From Rhynchopus sp. YZ270_cl-10 (Eukaryota; Euglenozoa; Diplonemea; Diplonemida; Diplonemidae), in the NCBI GenBank assembly GCA_964035575.1, contig OZ037843.1, forward strand, positions 248,001 through 312,000: a stretch of DNA of 64,000 nt, given 5' to 3'. Below are positions 54,277 to 64,000 of the stretch, in pieces (position 1 is the stretch's first letter; each line of letters opens with the position of its first letter). The translations under genes and the position numbers were made by a program. The notes under the pieces were generated by a model. The model ran no database searches, had not been told where the DNA came from, and worked only from the letters and a program-made list of their open reading frames with translations.

Positions 54277-56064
54277 CTACTGAAGAGAGGCGACACAACT
54301 GAGGGGCACCGACGTGGCACACTGGCAGGCAAACAGAACACCACCCTTGACCGAAGCAGGCGTCACTCGTGCTGGTGTCTGAACGAACGCACCTGTGTGA
54401 GTCATCCCCTCCACGGTGTGTGCTGCCACCTCGCCCTTCAGGTACTTCCGCACTGCCTGGTTGTAGTCCTCCCAGTCCTTCTTCTCGCCTATCTGGTACA
54501 TCCACTCATCAACGACAGCTGCAGCAGGTGCTTGCGTCTGCACCGCCAGCTCAGCCACAACCTCAGGTTCGCAGTCTCGAGCAACCTCCACCTTGCACGG
54601 AAGCAGACGTAGGCTGTGTTCACACTCAGCGTCGCTGAAGCAAAGACGGTTGCAGACAACATCACAGCCAAACACACGTCCTGCACGTTCCATCCCGTGC
54701 ACGTCACGCACAAGTGACCCCACCATGCTGAAGCGGCGCATCACATCACAACCCATGTCACCACGCAGCACCTTCCCACTCGCCACACCGACGTTTGCGT
54801 GTGACGCCACACCATCTGTTCCTTGCATCAGGGCATTTGCAGCGTGCAGTGCTGAGGTTGCATGCGACCCACACTGCTTCGACGCGTTGAACGAGCAGTG
54901 GATCCTGTCTCCAACAAAGACGTCCACCATACCACGCCACGAGACTGTTGCCTGCAGGGTCTTCAGAAGAAGGGACGCAAAGAGCTGCGAGAAGCGTGCA
55001 CTGTCCTCCTCGAGGTGGCGCAGGGTGTCTTTGATGTTCAGTGTCAGCAGTGTTGCCTTTGTGGACGAGAGGACGAGGGGCGAAGCTGCTACCTGCGAGA
55101 TCACGATGGACTTGGAATGCTTTCTCTCTGTTGCTGACGAACTGTGCGACACCGACGCTGTGTCATTGTCCGGGCATTGCTCCTTTCCTATAGACTCCAT
55201 GCTGTGCTCCTTCTCGTCCTCAAACGGCAGACACGTCTTCGGGAGGTACGCCTTGTACACACGCAGGTTCTGCTCCAACTTCCGCAGTGCTGTCGTCATC
55301 CCCTCAGGAAGATCACCACCGTGCTCCTCCAGCAGCTCCGCCACCTTCTCCACGTCGTAGCCAGCAAGGAGCGAAGCGATGTCCTGCACTGTGTTGATGG
55401 TGCGTTGCATCGTTGCCTGCTCCTTCAGAACGTCACGTGCAAACCCTCTCGTTGCGATGAAGTCAAGCAAGAACACAGCTAGACCACTCGACAGCGCGCG
55501 TGGGGGGAAGGACACTGGACATGGCAAGGCCTCACAGCTGGTCTGCGTAGCTGTCGCTCTACGCCCGTGTTCACCACCTTGTGGTGTCAGCCAGGGCACG
55601 TCAAACAAACCAAACCGGTAGCTTTCTTCCAAACCCAGCAACACCAGCCAGAACATACTGAAGCACACCAACCCAACTGTGTAGCGTGTGGGCACCTGCA
55701 TCACAAGCAGCATGTCGACAACAATCACGAGCAGGGGCCACTCCGCAGTTCCTATGGTCCGTGCGTCGAGGTCCCAGAGGAAGACGCAAAAGGCGAAGAT
55801 GTACAGCACAGCCACGGTGAAGGCGTGTGTCAGACGTCGACGACAGAGAATCATGACCACCACACACGCGCAGGTGAGCACGCTCAACACACCGCAGATG
55901 AGGCCCAAGTACCTGTTGCGGTTTTTCTCGGTGGTCGCTGCGTACTGGAACGTCACCAAGGGTCCCGCAAAAATGCAATACATAAACAGCAACGTCCGCT
56001 TCTTTCGCTCCTTCGTGCTGAGTGTGCCGTTCAGCGACAGCGCCTTCTCCAGAAAGGCGTGCAT
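54277..56064 (-). CDS. Membrane protein with degenerate class III cyclase domain (P2)
   Basis: 595 aa from MHAFLEKALSLNGTLST; the frame is open upstream to 56349, but the P1 alignment favours this ATG. Same architecture as P1: six membrane segments, helical linker TMQRTINTVQDIASLLAGYD, and a cyclase-like domain with VFVGDRIHCSF but LTLNIKD instead of the metal-binding FTDI and no Asn-x3-Arg. The N-terminal membrane half and the linker after YKAYLPKTCLPFEDEK are diverged from P1 (Ser-rich, SVSHSSSATERKHSK). The last 110 codons are almost identical in DNA to P1, indicating gene conversion. Stop is TAG. Confidence 0.85.
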   Translation of the reverse strand: MHAFLEKALSLNGTLSTKERKKRTLLFMYCIFAGPLVTFQYAATTEKNRNRYLGLICGVLSVLTCACVVVMILCRRRLTHAFTVAVLYIFAFCVFLWDLDARTIGTAEWPLLVIVVDMLLVMQVPTRYTVGLVCFSMFWLVLLGLEESYRFGLFDVPWLTPQGGEHGRRATATQTSCEALPCPVSFPPRALSSGLAVFLLDFIATRGFARDVLKEQATMQRTINTVQDIASLLAGYDVEKVAELLEEHGGDLPEGMTTALRKLEQNLRVYKAYLPKTCLPFEDEKEHSMESIGKEQCPDNDTASVSHSSSATERKHSKSIVISQVAASPLVLSSTKATLLTLNIKDTLRHLEEDSARFSQLFASLLLKTLQATVSWRGMVDVFVGDRIHCSFNASKQCGSHATSALHAANALMQGTDGVASHANVGVASGKVLRGDMGCDVMRRFSMVGSLVRDVHGMERAGRVFGCDVVCNRLCFSDAECEHSLRLLPCKVEVARDCEPEVVAELAVQTQAPAAAVVDEWMYQIGEKKDWEDYNQAVRKYLKGEVAAHTVEGMTHTGAFVQTPARVTPASVKGGVLFACQCATSVPLSCVASLQ

Positions 56065-56235
56065 TGTTTCTGCCCTCCGCAGTGTGTCTGTTGCGGTGTG
56101 GGGTGGGTGTGTGCAATGCAGGAGCGAGAAAAGGTTCCTTAAATGGCAATGGAACGGTGCCAAAAATAAAAACATAAAAAGGGGGGCCGTCTTAAGGTAA
56201 ATTTTTGGAACGAAAAGCAAAGAAAGTGAACACGA

Positions 56236-56522
56236 AACAAGAATACCGACAGGGCAGTGTACAGCACGCCCGGCCTTCTTCGCGATAATGTGAATAATAA
56301 TTAGTGTTGAAATACAAAGCCCTCTCGTGAACAGTGTACCTTGGTACATGACAGGTTGTACCGTGGTGGCACCCCAACCATAGTCCTACAGCCATTTCGT
56401 GTAAAAAAACATGACACTTGCACTGGGAAGAGTCGACAAAGAAAGAACGTAAGTTCCCCATTGATACAAAAAACTTTTCAAAGAAACGTGCAACACATAT
56501 CAAGGCTCACACTTTCTCGCTG
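56236..56522. repeat. Cyclase-unit 3' flank repeat, copy 1
   Basis: The segment containing AAGAATACCGACAGGG and GCACTGGGAAGAGT(C/T)GACA recurs at 58946-59098 and 61380-61562, each time just 3' of a cyclase gene. It marks the tandem duplication unit and probably contains the cyclase terminator. No gene. Confidence 0.75.
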
Positions 56523-58620
56523 CTAAAAAACGCTGTCCCGACTCTTTGCTAAAACAACCCTGTAGCAGCCCGTACTGTGATCCTGCACAAGAAGGCTGTC
56601 CAGTGCAGAGGGCACCGCCGTGCCCTCAAGAGGCACGAACAGACACTCACCACGGTCGCGCACAGCCTCCGCACACAGTGTCCAGCTCCTGCGCACTGTC
56701 TCCCCCATCACCGTCACAAAGCGTTGTGTCCTTGCCCCCACATCACCATGCTGCACAGGGCCTGTCACGAAACCTGCGCCGTTCAGGATGCACTTTGCAA
56801 GCATGCGTTGTGCAAAGCGGACTGCGTTCTCCATGTGTGCAGGGGCAGAGCGGGTCACGTTCCACGACACACAGACACGGCTGCCAAGCACGGTGATGAG
56901 ACTGCCACTGCTCTGCTCGAGGGAGACGGAGATGCTGGTGAGTGCCGCGTTCATGCTGTGGATGGCTGATGTGCTTGAGTCATCGACAGCTAACTCAGCA
57001 ACACCGACGGTGGAGGAGGCGACACGTGTCGAGAGCTTCATGTGTGGTAATGATCGTGACGACGACGCGGACGACGCCACAGAGCTGCCACGTGCACTCG
57101 ACGACAGACGTGACACACGCAATGCTTGCTGCAACGGACGCCTGGCACGTGCCTCTAAGGATACAGGGCGCACACAGCACACAAACAAACCCCCAGACAC
57201 ACCCTTCAGTTCAAGTGCCTCCGTCTCACCCACAACACCACTGCACGCAGCACAGTCAGACGTCCACAGGTCAGAGGGCACAGCAACAGCACCAGGCCTG
57301 CAGGCGCTTTCAAGGCGTGCAACGTTGACAGTGTGTCCGAAGTAGTCTGTCCGTCCAGTGAGTGTGTTCTGTTCGACAGCCACAGGGCCGGTGTTGACAC
57401 CAATGCGCACAGTGAGGCCACCCCACAGAGAGTCTTGCGGTGTGCAGATGGGTGCATCTTCAAGCAGCGACGCAGGCCAGTCTGCTGCGAGCAGCTTCTC
57501 GTGTACCTGCAGAGCAAAGTTGACTCCGTCCGCTGTTGTCTCGAAGGCAATCATGAAGGCGTCGCCAATGGTTTTGACTTCGTACCCGCCGAACACAGCC
57601 ATCACCTCCCGCATGACACGGTTGTGTATTTTCAGGCCGGCACTCATCCCGTCAGGTGCGTTCTCCCAGATCGACGTCGAGGCACGGATGTCTGTGAACA
57701 CAATCGTTGCTGTCCCGCTCTCGAGCCCAGGTGGTGCCACAGATGTGTGCTGCACACCGTCCACCTCATCCTCCTCAAACAGCGCAGCAGGGAGGTAGGG
57801 GCGGTACTTCCGCAGGTTCTCCTCCAACGTCTGCAGCGTTGCGCGCATCTCCTCTGGGAGCTGCACCCGTTGCGCCTCGAGCAGCTCCGCCACCCCTTCC
57901 ACATCATACCCAGCCAGGAGGGACGCGATGTCCTGCACTGTTGCTATTGTACGCTGCATGGCTTCCTGCTCCTTCAGCACACTGCGCGCAAAGCTACGTG
58001 TTGCGATGAAGTCTATCACGAAGACTTGCACTGATGTGAAAATATGACCCACGGACTTGCTTGGACAGGGCAGGTCTGTGCAACCCAGATGTTTTTCTAA
58101 CGTGCCACGTCTGCCAAACTCACCCTCCTGTGGATAGAGCCCTGGCAGGTCCAGCAGCCCAAACCTGTACCTCTCCTCCATCGACAGCACCGCCAGCCAC
58201 ACCAACTGCCACCATGAGACCCACACTGTACGTTGCATCCACCTGCATCACGAGGAGGAAGTCCACTACGAGCACCAGGTTAACCCAGAACTCATTGCCA
58301 TACGTCCGTGCGTTCAAATCAGAAACCATGAAGACCGCTGCAAAGACGTACGCAAAGCTGACAATAGCTGCAGTGTTGAGTGGCACCTTGCATAAGGTAA
58401 GTGTTACCCCACAGATGCAGGTGGCAATGGCGACGGTGCGTGTCACCAGCTGCACAGGGACAGCCAGCACCAGGCGGTGGTCGATGAGGGACAGGACTAC
58501 GAGGACCACCAGCGGGACGACACTGAGCGTGAAGAACAGTGTCCGCTTCTGCAGCTGCACCCCGATGAGTGTCCCGTCCAGAGACAGCGCACTGTGCAGA
58601 CATTGTGGAATGTGTTGCAT
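56523..58620 (-). pseudogene. Membrane adenylate cyclase (C2), frameshifted
   Basis: Starts MQHIPQCLHSALSLDGTLIG like C3 and C4. A 2-bp deletion at about 58203 (CACACCAACTGCC versus CACACCACCACTGCC) shifts frame in the fifth membrane segment. The remainder is open from about 58200 to 56523. The first cyclase domain keeps FTDIRAST, EVKTIGDAF and TDYFGHTVN, but has lost the Ser codon of VNVASRLES (reads VNVARLES), which moves the transition-state Arg by one residue. The second, degenerate cyclase domain and the tail VVLAKSRDSVF are intact. Two separate defects make loss of activity likely. Confidence 0.8.
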
Positions 58621-59098
58621 TGCTGTTGTGGAAATGGTGTGGATTCCCCCTGATACACTGTTTGTGCGGCCCAACAAAAAACAAAAAAAAAAAAAAAAGA
58701 TCGCCATTGCGAAATATTTATTCGACAAAAGGGAAACAAAACCTTTCGCAAGGGCCGAGGTGGGGTGCAAACGTCACTTGTGTCACGTGCCTTCTCCAGA
58801 AGGCCGTCCCATTTTGATCGAGTGAAGCCACCGATGATCGCACCTGTCGACAGAATCAGCACCGTCTAGGGATGTGTGGTGGTGTGTGGGGTGTGGGACA
58901 CAGCTGGGAATGCATGGGCACTCAAAATAAGTGTGGAGGAAAACAAGAATACCGACAGGGTAGTGTACATCGTGCCCAGCCTTCGTGTTGTTCTAGCATG
59001 TGAATACTAAAACTTGACGCTTGCACTGGGAAGAGTCGACAAAGAAAGAACGTAAGTTCCCCACTGGTACAAAAAGCTCTTCAAACGTGCAACACATA

Positions 59099-61168
59099 TC
59101 AATGCTCACACCTTACCCTGTAGCAGCCCGTACTGTGATCCTGCACAAGTAGGCTGTCCAGTGCAGACGGCACCGCCGTGCCCTCAAGAGGCACGAACAG
59201 ACACTCACCACGGTCGCGCACAGCCTCCGCACACAGCGTCCAGCTGCGACGTACTGTCCCCCCCATCACCGTCACAAAGCGTTGTGTCCTTGCCCCCACA
59301 TCACCATGCTGCACAGGGCCTGTCACGAAACCTGCGCCGTTCAGGATGCACTTTGCAAGCATGCGTTGTGCAAAGCGGACTGCGTTCTCCATGTGTGCAG
59401 GGGCAGAGCGGGTCACGTTCCACGACACACAGACACGGCTGCCAAGCACGGTGATGAGACTGCCACTGCTCTGCTCGAGGGAGACGGAGATGCTGGTGAG
59501 TGCCGCGTTCATGCTGTGGATGGCTGATGTGCTTGAGTCATCGACAGCTAACTCAGCAACACCGACGGTGGAGGAGGCGACACGTGTCGAGAGCTTCATG
59601 TGTGGTGACAACTGCGACACCACAGAGCTGCCACGTGCACTCGGTGACAGACGTGACACACGCAATGCTTGCTGCAACGGACGCCTGGCACGTGCCTCTA
59701 AGGATACAGGGCGCACACAGCACACAAACAAACCCCCAGACACACCCTTCAGTTCAAGTGCCTCCGTCTCACCCACAACACCACTGCACGCAGCACAGTC
59801 AGACGTCCACAGGTCAGAGGGCACAGCAACAGCTCCAGGCGTGCATGTGCTCTCAAGGCGCGACGCAACGTTCACAGTGTGTCCGAAGTAGTCTGTCCGT
59901 CCAGTGAGTGTGTTCTGTTCGACAGTCACAGGGCCGGTGTTGACACCAATGCGCACAGTGAGGCCACCCCACAGAGAGTCTTGTGGTGTGCAGATGGGTG
60001 CATCTTCAAGCAGCGACGCAGGCCAGTCTGCTGCGAGCAGCTTCTCGTGTACCTGCAGAGCAAAGTTGACTCCGTCTGCTGTTGTCTCGAAGGCAATCAT
60101 GAAGGCGTCGCCAATGGTTTTGACTTCGTACCCGCCGAACACAGCCATCACCTCCCGCATGACACGGTTGTGTATTTTCAGGCCGGCACTCATCCCGTCA
60201 GGTGCACACTCCCAGATCGACGTCGAGGCACGGATGTCTGTGAACACAATCGTTGCCGTCTCAGTCTCAAGCCCAGGTGGTGCCACAGATGTGTGCTGCA
60301 CACCGTCCACCTCATCCTCTTCAAACAGCGCAGCAGGGAGGTAGGGGCGGTACTTCCGCAGGTTCTCCTCCAACGTCTGCAGCGTTGCGCGCATCTCCTC
60401 TGGGAGCAACGTCTCTTGCGCCTCCAGCATGCGTGCCACGCCTTCCACGTCGTACCCAGCCAGGAGCGAGGCGATGTCCTGCACTGTTGCTATTGTACGC
60501 TGCATGGCTTCCTGCTCCTTCAACACACTGCGCGCAAAGCTACGTGTTGCGATGAAGTCTATCACGAAGACTTGGACTGCTGTGAAAATCTTACCAACAG
60601 ATGGGTTCGGACAGGGCAGGTCTGTGCAACCCAGATTTCTTTCCAACATGCTACGTCTGCCAAACTCACCCTCCTGTGGATAGAGCCCTGGCAGGTCCAG
60701 CAGCCCAAACCTGTACCTCTCCTCCATCGACAGCACCGCCAGCCACACCACCACTGCCACCACGAGACCCACACTGTACGTTGCATCCACCTGCATCACG
60801 AGGAGGAAGTCCACTACGAGCACCAGGTTCGCCCAGAACTCACCGCCATACGTCCGTGAGTTCAAATCAGAAACCATAAAGACTGCTGCAAAGACGTACG
60901 CCAAGCCGACAATAGCTGCAGTGTTGAGTGGCACCTTGCATAAGGTAAGTGTTACCCCACAGATGCAGGTGGCAATGGCGACGGTGCGTGTCACCAGCTG
61001 CACAGGGACAGCCAGCACCAGGCGCAGGTCGATGAAGGTGAGGAGTGCGAGGACCACCAGCGGGATGACGCTGAGCGTGAAGAACAGTCTCCGCTTCTGC
61101 AGCTGCACCCCGATGAGTGTCCCGTCCAGAGACAGCGCACTGTGCAGACATTGTGGAATGTGTTGCAT
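59099..61168 (-). CDS. Membrane adenylate cyclase with tandem pseudocyclase domain (C3)
   Basis: 689 aa from MQHIPQCLHS (frame open to 61225). Six membrane segments in residues about 28-208, a helical linker (MQRTIATVQDIASLLAGYD), then a class III cyclase domain. It has the full ATP-type set: two metal Asp (FTDIRAST, TIGDAF), adenine-selecting Lys (EVKT) and Asp (TDYFG), and Asn/Arg of VNVASR. A second domain in the last roughly 120 residues follows the same fold (ITVLGSRVCVSWN, GFVTGPVQHGDVGARTQRFV) but lacks all catalytic residues. Predicted product is cAMP at the plasma membrane. The extreme C-terminus is replaced (CYRVRCEH instead of CYRVVLAKSRDRVF) where the 3' flank has been rearranged. 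Confidence 0.9.
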   Translation of the reverse strand: MQHIPQCLHSALSLDGTLIGVQLQKRRLFFTLSVIPLVVLALLTFIDLRLVLAVPVQLVTRTVAIATCICGVTLTLCKVPLNTAAIVGLAYVFAAVFMVSDLNSRTYGGEFWANLVLVVDFLLVMQVDATYSVGLVVAVVVWLAVLSMEERYRFGLLDLPGLYPQEGEFGRRSMLERNLGCTDLPCPNPSVGKIFTAVQVFVIDFIATRSFARSVLKEQEAMQRTIATVQDIASLLAGYDVEGVARMLEAQETLLPEEMRATLQTLEENLRKYRPYLPAALFEEDEVDGVQHTSVAPPGLETETATIVFTDIRASTSIWECAPDGMSAGLKIHNRVMREVMAVFGGYEVKTIGDAFMIAFETTADGVNFALQVHEKLLAADWPASLLEDAPICTPQDSLWGGLTVRIGVNTGPVTVEQNTLTGRTDYFGHTVNVASRLESTCTPGAVAVPSDLWTSDCAACSGVVGETEALELKGVSGGLFVCCVRPVSLEARARRPLQQALRVSRLSPSARGSSVVSQLSPHMKLSTRVASSTVGVAELAVDDSSTSAIHSMNAALTSISVSLEQSSGSLITVLGSRVCVSWNVTRSAPAHMENAVRFAQRMLAKCILNGAGFVTGPVQHGDVGARTQRFVTVMGGTVRRSWTLCAEAVRDRGECLFVPLEGTAVPSALDSLLVQDHSTGCYRVRCEH

Positions 61169-61562
61169 TGCTGTTGTGGAAATGGTGTGGATTCCCCCTG
61201 ATACACTGTTTGTGCGGCCCAACAAAAAATGAAAACGGAATCGGCTAAACTGGTGGCTAGGACAAGCTCGTCACCTGTGTCACGAGTGAGTGTCATTCTT
61301 GCACAGAATATTACCCTTTTGTATGGAGTGGTGTGGGGTGTGGGACACAGCTGGGAATGCATGGGCACTGTGGAGGAAAACAAGAATACCGACAGGGTAG
61401 TGTACATCGTGCCCAGCCTTCGTGTTGTTCTAGCATGTGAATACTAAAACTTGACGCTTGCACTGGGAAGAGTTGACAAAGAAAGAACGTAAGTTCCCCA
61501 TTGATACAAAAAACTCTTCAAAGAAACGTGCAACGCATACTAACACCCACGCCTTCTCGCCG

Positions 61563-63644
61563 CTAAAAAACTCTGTCCCGACTCTTTGCTAAAACAACCC
61601 TGTAGCAGCCCGTACTGTGATCCTGCACAAGTAGGCTGTCCAGTGCAGACGGCACCGCCGTGCCCTCAAGAGGCACGAACAGACACTCACCACGGTCGCG
61701 CACAGCCTCCGCACACAGCGTCCAGCTGCGACGTACTGTCCCCCCCATCACCGTCACAAAGCGTTGTGTCCTTGCCCCCACATCACCATGCTGCACAGGG
61801 CCTGTCACGAAACCTGCGCCGTTCAGGATGCACTTTGCAAGCATGCGTTGTGCAAAGCGGACTGCGTTCTCCATGTGTGCAGGGGCAGAGCGGGTCACGT
61901 TCCACGACACACAGACACGGCTGCCAAGCACGGTGATGAGACTGCCACTGCTCTGCTCGAGGGAGACGGAGATGCTGGTGAGTGCCGCGTTCATGCTGTG
62001 GATGGCTGATGTGCTTGAGTCATCGACAGCTAACTCAGCAACACCGACGGTGGAGGAGGCGACACGTGTCGAGAGCTTCATGTGTGGTGACAACTGTGGT
62101 GATGACTGCGATGACGACGCAGAGCTGCCACGTGCACTCGGTGACATATCTTGCAACGGACGCCTGGCACGTGCCTCTAACGATACAGGGCGCACACAGC
62201 ACACAAACAAACCCCCAGACACACCCTTCAGTTCAAGTGCCTCCGTCTCACCCACAACACCACTGCACGCAGCACAGTCAGACGTCCACAGGTCAGAAGG
62301 CACAGCAACAGCTCCAGGCGTGCATGTGCTCTCAAGACGTGACGCAATGTTGACGGTGTGTCCGAAGTAGTCTGTCCGTCCAGTGAGTGCGTTCTGCTCA
62401 AGAGTCACAGGGCCGGTGTTGACACCAATGCGCACAGTGAGGCCACCCCACAGAGAGTCTTGTGGTGTGCAGATGGGGACCTCAAGCAGTGACGCAGGCC
62501 AGTCTGCTGCAAGCAGCTTCTCGTGTACCTGCAGAGCAAAGTTGACTCCGTCCGCTGTTGTCTCGAAGGCAATCATGAAGGCGTCGCCAATGGTTTTTAC
62601 CTCGTACCCACCAAATACTTGCATCACCTCCCTCATGACACGGTTGTGGGTATGCAACGCAGCGCCCATCCCGTCAGGTGCACACTCCCAGATCGACGTC
62701 GAGGCACGGATGTCTGTGAACACAATCGTTGCTGTCCCACTCTCAAGCCCAGGTGGTGCCACAGATGTGTGCTGCACACCGTCCACCTCATCCTCCTCAA
62801 ACAGCGCAGCAGGGAGGTAGGGGCGGTACTTCCGCAGGTTCTCCTCCAACGTCTGCAGCGTTGCGCGCATCTCCTCTGGGAGCAACGTCTCTTGCGCCTC
62901 CAGCATGCGTGCCACGCCTTCCACGTCGTACCCAGCCAGGAGCGAGGCGATGTCCTGCACTGTTGCTATTGTACGCTGCATCGTTGCCTGCTCTTTCAGC
63001 ACACTGCGCGCAAAGCTACGTGTTGCGATGAAGTCTATCACGAAGACCTGGACTGCTGTGAAAACCCTACCGATGGACGGGTTCGGACAGGGCAGGTCTG
63101 TGCAACCCAGATTTCTTTCCAACATGCTACGTCTGCCAAACTCACCCTCCTGTGGATAGAGCCCTGGCAGGTCCAGCAGCCCAAACCTGTACCTCTCCTC
63201 CATCGACAGCACCGCCAGCCACACCACCACTGCCACCACGAGACCCACACTGTACGTTGCATCCACCTGCATCACGAGGAGGAAGTCCACTACGAGCACC
63301 AGGTTCGCCCAGAACTCACCGCCATACGTCCGTGAGTTCAAATCAGAAACCATGAAGACTGCTGCAAAGACGTACGCCAAGCCGACAATAGCTGCAGTGT
63401 TGAGTGGCACCTTGCATAAGGTAAGTGTTACCCCACAGATGCAGGTGGCGATGGCGACGGTGCGTGTCACCAGCTGCACAGGGACAGCCAGCACCAGGCG
63501 CAGGTCGCTGAGGCAGTAAAGTACGAGGATCACCAGCGGGACGACACTGAGCGTGAAGAACAGTGTCCGCTTCTGCAGCTGCACCCCGATGAGTGTCCCG
63601 TCCAGAGACAGCGCACTGTGCAGACATTGTGGAATGTGTTGCAT
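61563..63644 (-). CDS. Membrane adenylate cyclase with tandem pseudocyclase domain (C4)
   Basis: 693 aa, the cleanest copy. Membrane segments lie at about 28-46, 49-76, 84-100, 113-127, 131-147 and 193-208. Cyclase domain about 303-450 with D311 (FTDI), K350 and D354 (EVKTIGDAF), D425 (TDYFG), N432 and R436 (VNIASR): a complete adenylate-cyclase site. The degenerate second cyclase domain runs about 575-665, followed by the tail CYRVVLAKSRDRVF. It differs from C3 around residues 322-345 (MGAALHTHNRV for MSAGLKIHNRV) and at one deleted codon (LLEVPICT for LLEDAPICT), so the copies are mosaics. Class III domains work as dimers; this protein may pair its active and degenerate domains or form homodimers. 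Confidence 0.92.
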   Translation of the reverse strand: MQHIPQCLHSALSLDGTLIGVQLQKRTLFFTLSVVPLVILVLYCLSDLRLVLAVPVQLVTRTVAIATCICGVTLTLCKVPLNTAAIVGLAYVFAAVFMVSDLNSRTYGGEFWANLVLVVDFLLVMQVDATYSVGLVVAVVVWLAVLSMEERYRFGLLDLPGLYPQEGEFGRRSMLERNLGCTDLPCPNPSIGRVFTAVQVFVIDFIATRSFARSVLKEQATMQRTIATVQDIASLLAGYDVEGVARMLEAQETLLPEEMRATLQTLEENLRKYRPYLPAALFEEDEVDGVQHTSVAPPGLESGTATIVFTDIRASTSIWECAPDGMGAALHTHNRVMREVMQVFGGYEVKTIGDAFMIAFETTADGVNFALQVHEKLLAADWPASLLEVPICTPQDSLWGGLTVRIGVNTGPVTLEQNALTGRTDYFGHTVNIASRLESTCTPGAVAVPSDLWTSDCAACSGVVGETEALELKGVSGGLFVCCVRPVSLEARARRPLQDMSPSARGSSASSSQSSPQLSPHMKLSTRVASSTVGVAELAVDDSSTSAIHSMNAALTSISVSLEQSSGSLITVLGSRVCVSWNVTRSAPAHMENAVRFAQRMLAKCILNGAGFVTGPVQHGDVGARTQRFVTVMGGTVRRSWTLCAEAVRDRGECLFVPLEGTAVPSALDSLLVQDHSTGCYRVVLAKSRDRVF

Positions 63645-64000
63645 ATGGGAAGGGAGTGTCTGGGGATGTGGTGTGTGGGGTATGGGAGCTCAGCTGGGAA
63701 TGCACGGCACTCTAAATAAGTGGGGAGGGATGTCTGTTTGTGGCGTTATTTTTTTTTTTTTTTTTTTTTTGTAGGGGATTTGCTTCCAAAAACCCAGTGC
63801 TTGCTTGCTTTGCTTATTCCGCAAACCCGTAAACGGGTTTGCTTTATTGGGCTTCAGATCATCAATGCATAGTGCACACCACGCCATTTGGTATACATTC
63901 ACAGTGCGCACTGCATAATGTATGTGGTCTGTGGGGGCAACTGCAAAACCCTCTTTTTCCCTTTTTTTGTTGTGTCGACAATCACCTGCTAGTGCAGGAT
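63645..64000. other. C4 upstream region and right edge
   Basis: Contains the C4 5' flank, a poly-T tract (63748-63769), a CCCGTAAACGGGTTT palindrome (63826-63840) and, at the very end, the TCGACAATCACCTGCTAGTG segment also found at about 43013. No gene seen. Confidence 0.45.

Overview
This window looks like nuclear DNA from a unicellular eukaryote. The evidence is large multi-membrane class III nucleotide cyclases in tandem, ankyrin-repeat protein kinases, an EIPR1-type WD40 protein, long intergenic repeats, and one clear small spliceosomal intron (61 nt, GT..AG). All three stop codons end plausible genes, so the standard code fits. A tubulin-cofactor-C/XRP2-type domain hints at a flagellated protist. 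I cannot name the species. Every confident gene lies on the minus strand; the only plus-strand candidate is a small hypothetical ORF.

Layout, left to right. (1) 1-15.5 kb: two copies of a unit made of a roughly 2.2-2.6 kb non-coding repeat plus a multi-pass membrane protein with an internal ubiquitin-like domain. The second copy is split by a 5,983-bp hAT-like insertion (7248-13230, CAG-type inverted ends, 8-bp target duplication GGGAGGGA), which holds a nested element and a minisatellite. Its gene has an in-frame TAG. (2) 15.5-39 kb: a cluster of ankyrin-kinase genes. There is a broken ZZ/MIB-type gene (17.8-19.2 kb) and three kinases (20.2-22.2, 28.5-32.6 and 36.8-38.6 kb). They sit in recurring flank repeats with nested insertions: a Tc1/mariner-type element with an identifiable empty site, and 7-bp and 8-bp satellites. 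The middle kinase is a striking fusion of ZZ finger, TBCC/XRP2-like domain, MIB/HERC2-like modules, ankyrin repeats and kinase. (3) 39.4-42.8 kb: a membrane protein with a degenerate cyclase domain, and a ubiquitin-like/BspA-type leucine-rich-repeat protein. (4) 42.8-50.2 kb: repeats only, including two short hAT-like elements with perfect 8-bp target duplications and a 205-bp tandem repeat. (5) 50.2-63.6 kb: four membrane cyclases (two broken, two open) interleaved with the EIPR1-like gene and a second degenerate-cyclase gene.

How the genes may work together (inference): each four-domain-type cyclase has one domain with a complete ATP-cyclase residue set, followed by a degenerate cyclase-like domain. 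The two companion genes carry only a degenerate cyclase domain on a similar membrane scaffold. This suggests a locally expanded cAMP-signalling family with built-in and separate pseudocyclase partners. The kinase cluster keeps its kinase domain almost identical between copies, while ankyrin number and ankyrin tip residues differ. That is the pattern of a fast-diversifying recognition module on a homogenised output domain.
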